DNA from: Pseudomonas frederiksbergensis
GTDB taxonomy: Bacteria; Pseudomonadota; Gammaproteobacteria; Pseudomonadales; Pseudomonadaceae
Assembly: GCF_001874645.1 (NCBI RefSeq)
Contig: NZ_CP017886.1
Span: forward strand, 4,702,501 to 4,766,500
Direction of reading: 5' to 3'
DNA: 64,000 bases
The notes beneath the pieces are model-generated. The model worked only from the letters and a program-made list of their open reading frames with translations. It ran no database searches and was not told where the DNA came from. Positions 35,870-42,620 of the stretch are shown here, one piece after another. The translations under genes and the position numbers were made by a program. The stretch's first letter is position 1. Every line of letters starts with the position of its first letter.

Positions 35870-36649
35870 ATGGCGCAGTTCAACGATTGGTGTGATAGCA
35901 CGGATGGTGCGGTGGGGAACCACTCCTGCAAGGTGCTGACTGAACAAACGGCAAACCGCCAGACAGGGATCAACGCGACAGCGTCGATCATCCCAGGTCA
36001 TTACGCTTCAGAGGAACGTATTGCACGGGCGCTTACTCGCCTGGGAAAGCACGCCGCAGCTGGATTAATCGAAGGCAAGCTACCGACGAGCAAGCAGATT
36101 CGCTCGGGTGATTTGGGTGAGATCTACGCGACGGAATGGATCGATTCGCTGAGCGGTGGCTTTCGTGCCGTGATCAAACGACTTCGCTGGAAGGATCACC
36201 GTAACATGGCGATGCGCGGCGACGATGTCATCGGAATACTGCAAGACCCGGCCACACAGCGCCTGCGCTTCCTTAAAACCGAAGCCAAAAGTCGTGTCAC
36301 GCTTTCCAGGCAGGTGCTTGAGGAGGCCCGGGCAGGATTGGACAAGGACGGTGGATTGCCTTCCGCTCATGCACTCGCTTTCGTTGCCGAACGCCTCTTA
36401 GAAACCGGCAATGAGGCATTGGCTGATGCCATTGATGATGCACAACTTCTGCACGGCATCCAGCCACAGGAGGTTCAACATCTGCTGTTCACTTTTTCGG
36501 GTAATGCACCTGGAGGACTGTTGACCAACGCCCTCCAAGACTATCCAGGTCAAATCACGCAACGAGCCGTTGGCTTGCATGTGCAAGAACATGCACTCTT
36601 TGTGGGTGCTGTCTATGATCGGGTGATCGCTAATGCCAACAACAACTGA
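35870..36649 (+). CDS. hamA: Hachiman anti-phage nuclease HamA (DUF1837)
   Basis: 259 residues from ATG 35870 (ATG 35849 is also possible). The C-terminal nuclease core shows SGDLGEIYATEWI, MRGDDVIGI with paired Asp, and FLKTEAKSRVTLS with the E-x-K, the PD-(D/E)XK layout of HamA/DUF1837. HamA and the helicase HamB form a complex. In work I recall, HamB senses damaged or invading DNA and releases HamA to degrade DNA. Here hamA overlaps hamB by 17 bases, so they are coupled. All recognisable active-site residues are present, so the system looks intact. Confidence 0.85.
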   Translation: MAQFNDWCDSTDGAVGNHSCKVLTEQTANRQTGINATASIIPGHYASEERIARALTRLGKHAAAGLIEGKLPTSKQIRSGDLGEIYATEWIDSLSGGFRAVIKRLRWKDHRNMAMRGDDVIGILQDPATQRLRFLKTEAKSRVTLSRQVLEEARAGLDKDGGLPSAHALAFVAERLLETGNEALADAIDDAQLLHGIQPQEVQHLLFTFSGNAPGGLLTNALQDYPGQITQRAVGLHVQEHALFVGAVYDRVIANANNN

Positions 36650-39600
36650 AGCCATCGTCGCGAGCATCGCGGAAGCTGCAACCACCGGGTTTCGCGGTCG
36701 ACTCATTGCTCGCGGACAGGCTAGAGCGATCATCTGGCGCGATGGGGTACTGCCGCCCGATGCCCCAGATTTTGCACCACAACTGAGTTACGACTTGCAC
36801 TCCTATGGCTACTCCCTTCTTGGGCTGGGGCTGCGGCTCCGAGAACTTCAAGGAGACTCGACTCAAGCGCGGGTAGCTTTCGAGCAAGCTGCAACCGCGC
36901 TGGAGGCGGTTATTGCCAGAGGCAATCCGGGCGAGGTTGATCGCGACTTTCACTTTGTCATGGCCGCGGCGAGTTATCACTTAGCGCACCTGTCTGCGCG
37001 CTCCTATTCGTTGCTGCAAATGGTGGTGAGTGGAGAGAACTTCACCCTCACAGAGCGCGCCCTCGTTCTGCTGATGCGCAGAGACTTCGATGCGCTGCGC
37101 GTGCAGGTCTTCGACTATCGCGCAGCTGAGATCGGCAGCGATGCTGTCATTGCCGCAGGTATCCAGGCCAACCTGGATAAAGTTGCCGCGGCAGGCGATT
37201 TGCCCAGCGATAGCGATGACTTCCTTTTCGCAGGGCTGGACACCGCGCTAACCGATACCTTCATGGCTGCTATGGCCTTGTTCATATCGGCAATCGAGCG
37301 GGGAGAACAGGTACTGCTCCAGCAAGCCCAGGAACGCTTTGCGACTGGACTCGCAATTTCTGCTGAGCTGAACATGCTGCCCCAGTGGTGGGCGTATCGT
37401 ATCGCGAGCCATCTGGTAACCGACCTTTGGTCTAGCACGTTCCACGTAAACGTCCCGCCTCAGCCTGCCGGTGGCGAAGCGCAAGACTGGGCCCAGTTAC
37501 GCGAGCTGTTCATCGCCGTGTTATTCCGGCGACCTCGTGCCGAGTTCGATCTCTGGCCCTCACAAATCGAAGCAGCTAAGCGTGCAGCTGACCAAGCTGA
37601 TGACCTGGTGGTGTCGCTCCCGACCAGCGCCGGTAAGACGCGCATTGCCGAATTGTGCATTCTTCGATGCTTGGCGGGCGGCAAGCGCGTGGCCTTTATC
37701 ACCCCTCTGCGCGCGCTGTCAGCACAGACCGAGGCTACCCTGCAGAGGACGTTTGGTCCTCTAGGTAAAACCATTTCGGCACTCTACGGAAGCATCGGGG
37801 TCAGCGGCATTGACGAGGATTCGATCCGCAGCCGCGACATCATTGTTGCTACGCCAGAGAAAATCGACTTCGCGCTGCGAAATGACCCTGACATCCTCGA
37901 TGATGTAGGGCTGCTGGTATTCGATGAAGGCCACATGATAGGTCTGAATGAACGCGAAGTACGTTACGAGGTGCAGATCCAGCGATTGCTGCGCCGTCCT
38001 GACGCGGCACACAGACGGATTGTATGCCTATCGGCAATCCTTCCCGATGGTGACCAACTTGAAGACTTTGCCAATTGGCTGCGAAAGGATCACCCAGGCG
38101 AAGTGATCAAAAACGAATGGCGGCCGACCCGTCTTCGTTTCGGCGAGGTCATCTGGAGCTCCGCGCATTCTGCTGCCCGTCTCAACCTGCGAGTTGGAGA
38201 TGAACGTCCGTGGGTGCAGCGTTATCTGCTCGGGCTCATTCCCCCCGTTTGGGTTCGGCCAAAACGCCGAAGGACGAAGGTTTTTCCTTGCGATCAGCGT
38301 GAATTGTGTCTCGCCACGGCTTGGCGTCTGATTGATGATGGTCAGACCGTGCTCATCTTCTGCCCACAACGAAGCAGCGTGGAACCCTACGCTGACGTAG
38401 TCGTTGATCTCCACGAACGCGGAGCGCTTCGGTCCCTGCTTGAGGTCGACCCGGTACTACTTAACACTGCCATTGCGCTGGGCGAAGAGTGGCTCGGGAC
38501 TGACAGCGCCATTCTTAGATGCCTGCGAATAGGGGTGGCACTGCACCATGGCGCGCTGCCCACAGCCTACCGGAAGGAAGTTGAGCGTCTGCTGCGCGAC
38601 GGAATCCTCAAAGTAACCATTTCGTCACCTACCTTAGCTCAGGGGCTAAATCTGTCCGCAACGGCGGTAGTCATGCATTCGCTATACCGAGCTGGTCAGC
38701 GAATTGAGATTTCCGAGTTTAAGAACGTGATCGGGCGGGCAGGCCGGGCGTACGTCGATGTTGAAGGTATGGTGTTGTTCCCCATATTTGACAAGGTAGC
38801 GACGCGGCGTCGCGCTTGGGAGGGACTGATCAGCGATCTTGGTGCGCGTAACATGGAGAGTGGGCTGGTCCAACTCGTGATTGCGCTGCTGAACCGCATG
38901 TGGAGGCGTACCGGCGGAGACCTCAACCAGTTAGTTGAATACGTCACCAATAACGCGGCGGCGTGGAATTTTCCGGTGGTGATTGAAGAAAAACCCGAGG
39001 AAATCGAGGCATCCCGGGAAGAATGGGAACGGCATATTGCCACGCTCGACACAGCAGTCCTGAGCTTACTCGGGGAGAATGAAGTTGAGGACCATAATAT
39101 CGAGTCAGCTCTTGACGATATTTTGCAATCATCACTTTGGCAGCGTCGATTGCTTCGGCACAACGAGCATGAGCAGCGAGCTTTGCAAGCTGGCCTCAAA
39201 TCACGGGCAGAGCTAATTTGGGGGCAAACAACCGTCACGCAGCGTCGGGGCTACTTCTTGGCGGGCATTGGGTTAACTACTGGCCAAACTCTGGATGCTT
39301 GGGCGGATACGCTAAATCCGCTACTGGTTACAGCTAACGCTCAAATACTTGAAAAAGATGATGCTGCTGCGGTTCTAGCGCTCACCGCCATAGCCGAACA
39401 CGTCTTCACTTTCTATCCTTTCAAACCCGATGTATTGCCTGCGAATTGGCGGGACCTTCTTCGTAAATGGCTTCAAGGTGAAGCTCTGACCAGTGATACT
39501 CCTGAACAAGCTGCTGAAACCATGCGTTTCATTGAGAACGGCCTCGTTTATCGTCTGCCATGGGCCATGGAAGCAATTCGAGTCAGGGCTCAAGCCAATG

Positions 39601-40142
39601 GCGATACCGTATCCGGTTTGGCAATGGATGATTTTGAACTTAGCTTGGCAGTCGCTGCCGTCGAAACAGGTACGTTAAATCGCGCCGCGTCCCTGCTTAT
39701 CCAGGCGGGATTTAGCTCTCGGTTGGCTGCTATCAAAGCAGTTACCGATACAAATGCAACCTTTGATAGCAGCCAAGGGCTTCGCCAATGGCTCCGTTCC
39801 GCAGAACTCGATCTATTCAGCTCCCTCCCAAATTGGCCAACCCCCGAAACGAGACAGCTGTGGATTGAGTTTACAGAGGGCTTCGAGCCACAAGAACGTC
39901 AAGTTTGGGCGAATCGTAGCTATCGCGGTGAAGTGGCTTGGAAGGATGTCCCACCACCTCCTGGAACCGCTGTGCAGCTACATCAGTGGAATGGACAGGT
40001 TCAGGTACTGAGTAGCGACGGTAGTCCGCTTGGGCGATTCCAGTCCCGAATCAATATTGCGCACAAAGGGTTGCTTTCGGTCGAAGCCGGCCAAGATGTT
40101 AGGGAGTTGGCTATCAGGTATTTGGGCCCTGAGGACTTGTAA
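36633..40142 (+). CDS. hamB: Hachiman SF2 helicase HamB
   Basis: 1169 residues. An N-terminal helical region to about 290 is followed by a Ski2/DEAD-type motor: motif I SLPTSAGKTRIAEL (near 325), Ia FITPLRALSAQ, motif II FDEGHMIG (near 429), motif III CLSAILPDG, motif V SPTLAQGLNLSA and motif VI NVIGRAGRAYVD (near 697). The C-terminal about 400 residues are helical and probably contact HamA. Complete with no frame break. It starts inside hamA. Confidence 0.88.
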   Translation: MPTTTEAIVASIAEAATTGFRGRLIARGQARAIIWRDGVLPPDAPDFAPQLSYDLHSYGYSLLGLGLRLRELQGDSTQARVAFEQAATALEAVIARGNPGEVDRDFHFVMAAASYHLAHLSARSYSLLQMVVSGENFTLTERALVLLMRRDFDALRVQVFDYRAAEIGSDAVIAAGIQANLDKVAAAGDLPSDSDDFLFAGLDTALTDTFMAAMALFISAIERGEQVLLQQAQERFATGLAISAELNMLPQWWAYRIASHLVTDLWSSTFHVNVPPQPAGGEAQDWAQLRELFIAVLFRRPRAEFDLWPSQIEAAKRAADQADDLVVSLPTSAGKTRIAELCILRCLAGGKRVAFITPLRALSAQTEATLQRTFGPLGKTISALYGSIGVSGIDEDSIRSRDIIVATPEKIDFALRNDPDILDDVGLLVFDEGHMIGLNEREVRYEVQIQRLLRRPDAAHRRIVCLSAILPDGDQLEDFANWLRKDHPGEVIKNEWRPTRLRFGEVIWSSAHSAARLNLRVGDERPWVQRYLLGLIPPVWVRPKRRRTKVFPCDQRELCLATAWRLIDDGQTVLIFCPQRSSVEPYADVVVDLHERGALRSLLEVDPVLLNTAIALGEEWLGTDSAILRCLRIGVALHHGALPTAYRKEVERLLRDGILKVTISSPTLAQGLNLSATAVVMHSLYRAGQRIEISEFKNVIGRAGRAYVDVEGMVLFPIFDKVATRRRAWEGLISDLGARNMESGLVQLVIALLNRMWRRTGGDLNQLVEYVTNNAAAWNFPVVIEEKPEEIEASREEWERHIATLDTAVLSLLGENEVEDHNIESALDDILQSSLWQRRLLRHNEHEQRALQAGLKSRAELIWGQTTVTQRRGYFLAGIGLTTGQTLDAWADTLNPLLVTANAQILEKDDAAAVLALTAIAEHVFTFYPFKPDVLPANWRDLLRKWLQGEALTSDTPEQAAETMRFIENGLVYRLPWAMEAIRVRAQANGDTVSGLAMDDFELSLAVAAVETGTLNRAASLLIQAGFSSRLAAIKAVTDTNATFDSSQGLRQWLRSAELDLFSSLPNWPTPETRQLWIEFTEGFEPQERQVWANRSYRGEVAWKDVPPPPGTAVQLHQWNGQVQVLSSDGSPLGRFQSRINIAHKGLLSVEAGQDVRELAIRYLGPEDL

Positions 40143-40156
40143 CTCATCGCCCAGAA

Positions 40157-40212
40157 CACAAGCACCAGCGCCTTAGGGCTGCTTCCGTCCCCTTTTGGGG
40201 ATGGTGCTTGTG
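40157..40212. terminator. Nested hairpin after hamB
   Basis: Outer perfect 11-base arms CACAAGCACCA (40157-40167) and TGGTGCTTGTG (40202-40212). The loop contains a second hairpin TCCCC-TTTT-GGGGA. It may end hamB transcription. The double-hairpin shape also recalls structured recombination sites. Confidence 0.5.
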
Positions 40213-40368
40213 AATGGACGGGGCTCCCCAAAGTACTTGGGACTGCGGACTCAGCGGATCACACTCGCACCATATCACTGCGCCGATAGTCGTCCTGTTA
40301 TTATCATAACGCGACACAGTTTAGGCGTTGCCTATCGCTTAGGTGGATGACCAATATAAGAGGCGGGT

Positions 40369-40548
40369 ATGAAAGGAAGACGTAAAGTTAATACCGTGAA
40401 GTGGTTATTGAAGGCGCGTTATATATCTGAAGCCCGGCAATTACTGAGCAACAGATCTCAAAAGGCCCACCGATTTTTGGATACCGCTTTGCAGACTGGA
40501 GCTGCTCTGGAGCCGATTGGTAGGCTGGCGGGAGATGTGAGTAGGTGA
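40369..40548 (+). CDS. Small MKG-type protein, copy 3
   Basis: 59 residues: MKGRRKVNTVKWLLKARY, LSNRSQKAHRFLDTALQTG, AALEPIGRLAGDVSR. Strong ribosome site (AGAGGCGGG) just before the ATG. Clearly related to the 16693 gene but diverged (about half the residues), so the family is maintained rather than freshly duplicated. Function unknown. Confidence 0.65.
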   Translation: MKGRRKVNTVKWLLKARYISEARQLLSNRSQKAHRFLDTALQTGAALEPIGRLAGDVSR

Positions 40549-40677
40549 GTTGCGCGGGCGATGCACTGCTAATAGTGCTAGCTCAGATGAGTAGATCAGT
40601 AATTTCCGAGGAATAAAATTGTTTAGATTTTTATAGTTGAGTGCGCAGTCAAGGGTTGTTAGGTGGTAGTTATTATA

Positions 40678-40980
40678 TTATTTGAGTGTTTCAGTTTTTT
40701 GCTGTTTTAAATGTTCAAGCTCTGAGGTGGCTTTTGCCAATAACTCCACGGAGTTCTCCGGTCCCATAGTTTCGTATGTAGCAGTAAGAAGTGTGATTGG
40801 ATGAATCCCCAGTTTTTCAGCAATTTCAGCAATTTCAGCAATTTTTGGTAACGTAGGCGCCTTTAGTCCACTCTCAAGCTCACTAATAAAGTCTTGATTC
40901 GTTCCAATTTCTCCTTGAGCAAGGCCTTTGCTTCGCCGAATGGATCTGACCGTTTCGCCAAATGATTCTTTGAGTTCCAT
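40678..40980 (-). CDS. XRE-family regulator
   Basis: 100 residues. The helix-turn-helix is TVRSIRRSKGLAQGEIG, NQDFISELESGLKAPTLPKI, followed by a tandem EIAEIAEIAE stretch encoded by a 9-base repeat present three times, then a short helical tail. A perfect palindrome 45 bases upstream (41025-41045) is the likely operator, so it probably represses itself. Confidence 0.75.
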   Translation of the reverse strand: MELKESFGETVRSIRRSKGLAQGEIGTNQDFISELESGLKAPTLPKIAEIAEIAEKLGIHPITLLTATYETMGPENSVELLAKATSELEHLKQQKTETLK

Positions 40981-41024
40981 TTGCTTGTCCGCAAAAGGAA
41001 CTATAAGGCCTTGCTTGAGAAAAA

Positions 41025-41045
41025 ATCTCTATACGCTATAGAGAT
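41025..41045. promoter_or_regulatory. Palindromic operator (ATCTCTATA-cgc-TATAGAGAT)
   Basis: A perfect 9-base inverted repeat with a 3-base spacer, upstream of the XRE gene. Size and symmetry fit an XRE dimer site. It overlaps a TATA-like -10 candidate. Confidence 0.6.
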
Positions 41046-41138
41046 ATTTACGTGCGGAAATGGCAGAGTAGAGAAGAGGTATACATTACAAGGCTTTCCG
41101 ATCGAACATTTAACCAGTCTGGCCGAAGAGTTCTGTAG

Positions 41139-41570
41139 TCACCTGATCTCTAGGGTGTGGCAATGGCTCGGGATTGTGTTCCTGGAGGCGCAGTGAGGAG
41201 TAGAGAATTCTTGATTTTTTTTCTTCCTTAGATCAAAATCGCCAATTTTGTAGGCCGATCCCTTGGTGCGATAAACGATACTGCTTTCGGGCGTCTCTAG
41301 CCCATTGTAGCTGGTCACGCTGAGAAGTTCTTCCATGACCCAGTGGCTTTTTCCGCTGATTGACGGAGGACACATCATATGGATATTTTTAATTTCAACC
41401 CCCTTAACCGTAAGTAGGTAGTGATACAAGGTATAGGTACACCTTAGTAACGCCGCCCAGTTGGTCTCTCCGGTCTGTAGTTAGGTTATAGTGACAACGA
41501 AACAGGGGCCGTCGATTTCAGCATGGGACCAAGTCCTTACTTTTTTCTCTATAGGGTCGTAAACGAGCAT
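41139..41570 (-). pseudogene. Unknown gene interrupted by an in-frame stop
   Basis: The frame starts MLVYDPIEKKVRTWSHAEID, GPCFVVTIT, reaches TAA at 41481-41483, then continues in the same frame: TGETNWAALLRCTYTLYHYL, KGVEIKNIHMMCPPSISGKS, HWVMEELLSVTSYNGLETPE. The continuity suggests one gene of about 143 codons with a nonsense mutation. A 96-codon piece could still be translated. Family not recognised. Confidence 0.5.
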
Positions 41571-41899
41571 CACTCATAGCTCCAGGAATTATAACTTGCT
41601 GATAACCATCTGAACGCTAATTCTACTATATATGTTATAGCGATTATTTTGTTGGCTTGACCGTTCGTTGCCAGTGTTGACGGTTGAACTACGTATCTAT
41701 CTACTGCCGATTTGCTACGCACCCTTTTGTCGAGGTGCGTTAAACAGCGCGGCAGTGTGTAATATTGAACTGCAGATGGGGAGGGGCACGGACTTCTGCG
41801 AATGTTAAAAGTCTTTCGGAGTAATACTGAATAGTTCAAGCCGCTCTCGTAGAGCGGGCAGCTTCGCCGCCAGGGCAATTTAGTGTGGCAGCAATGGTT
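41571..41899. other. No supported gene
   Basis: About 330 AT-rich bases with only shadow frames. Confidence 0.35.
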
Positions 41900-42088
41900 T
41901 CAGGCAGAGGTGGTCGTATTGGACTTGGGCGTCAGGACTATCGCGCCATCGATGACCTCGCCGGTTAGCTCATCCCCAAGGCTTAAACCGAATTTTGCAA
42001 GGAGGTCTGGCGGAAGATCAACGATAGCGTCGCCACTGCCGTCGGTGGTGTTGTGGCATTTCACGATCCACTGCTCGCTTTCGCTTAT
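41900..42088 (-). pseudogene. AbrB/SpoVT-type antitoxin relic (copy 2)
   Basis: 62 codons: SESEQWIVKCHNTTDGSGDA, IVDLPPDLLAKFGLSLGDEL, TGEVIDGAIVLTPK, TGA. The position of the usual ATG is ATA, so translation is doubtful. Homologous to 18120-18309 on the other strand. Confidence 0.65.
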
Positions 42089-42206
42089 CGATCGAACCTC
42101 GTTCCGTCATTAGACGTGCCCGTTGTAATGGGGTGGCTGCATGTCGGAAGGCAACCATCCAGCACATGCGCTCCCGTTCAACGGTTGCGTTTAAACCGCT
42201 TATGCA

Positions 42207-42244
42207 AAAAAGCCACCTTTGGCCTTGGGCTTAGGTGGCTTTTC
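42207..42244. terminator. Bidirectional Rho-independent terminator
   Basis: AAAAGCCACCT/AGGTGGCTTTT stem with A and T tracts on either side. It lies downstream of the nrdB tail on the minus strand, so it was probably captured with it. Confidence 0.8.
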
Positions 42245-42336
42245 ATATTTTTTGCACTAAATTGGTGTGTTCAGTCCAGCTTTAGTGAAAAAAGTCCAGA
42301 CTTGGCTGAAAAATAAGGGGGGATCTTAAATATATC

Positions 42337-42459
42337 CTAGGTCAAAGCCTCCCCCATCTGATACTCAATAACCCGCGTCTCAAAGAAGTTCTTCTCTTTC
42401 TTCAGTCCATGATTTTTGCTAATCCATGGAAACGGGTTGGTCGTCCTTGGATAAGTTTG
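42337..42459 (-). pseudogene. nrdB: 3' tail of nrdB (ribonucleotide reductase beta)
   Basis: Minus-strand frame reading RTTNPFPWISKNHG, LKKEKNFFETRVIEYQ, MGEALT-stop. The KKEKNFFETRVIEYQ run is the C-terminus of class Ia NrdB of pseudomonads. The rest of the gene is absent. It lies about 150 bases inside the right end of the element, with its terminator. Likely a captured fragment or the relic of a former integration at nrdB. Confidence 0.75.
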
Positions 42460-42615
42460 GTGTGGTCAGCCCAATGTCAGGATTGGTTAGATCGATGCAA
42501 AGGCGTGGTCAACTGCGCTGAAATTACAAAGCAGTGGGATTTAAACATAGTCCGCTGGGGAACGTTTCGTTCCAAAATCTAATGACTTCATTTTATTTTC
42601 TAATGAGCTCCAAAG
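42460..42615. other. Right end of the element
   Basis: AT-rich tip. Read inward from the duplication it has TCATTAGA at bases 10-17 and again at 31-38 (21-base spacing), then a GGAAC-gtttc-GTTCC hairpin (around 42559-42573). The first repeat aligns with TCAATAAA at the same offset at the left tip. Confidence 0.6.
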
Positions 42616-42620
42616 CCCAG
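42616..42620. repeat. Right copy of 5-bp target site duplication (CCCAG)
   Basis: Matches 7692-7696. It encodes the Leu-Gly of the kinase receiver (QLGFLG) on the minus strand. Confidence 0.88.

Larger units (their letters stand above)
7697..42615. mobile_element. Tn7-like element of about 34.9 kb carrying a defence cargo
   Basis: Bounded by a 5-bp duplication, the size made by Tn7-like and related DDE elements, and inserted in the receiver region of a BvgS-like kinase gene. It encodes a tnsA-tnsB-tnsC-tniQ operon at its left end. The two termini share TCA(A/T)TA(A/G)A at the same offset (bases 10-17 from the duplication), and the right terminus has a second TCATTAGA 21 bases further in, as expected of repeated TnsB-type sites. 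The outermost bases (CGGCCCCTG left; CTTTGGAGC right, read inward) do not form a clean inverted repeat, so the exact tips rest mainly on the duplication and frame restoration. Confidence 0.85.

Noticed and set aside
41570..41878. 102-codon minus-strand frame
   Set aside because: Composition is unlike a protein (clusters of R, S, P, Y) and no start signal; likely chance.
42550..42559. CCGCTGGGG near the right end as an inverted copy of the left flank CCCCAGCGG
   Set aside because: Only 9 bases, and not at the tip; the CCCAG duplication at 42616 with frame restoration is the better junction.
7697..42615. Integration at a tRNA gene or attTn7/glmS
   Set aside because: Neither end lies at a tRNA or glmS. 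Both junctions fall in a kinase gene with a 5-bp duplication.
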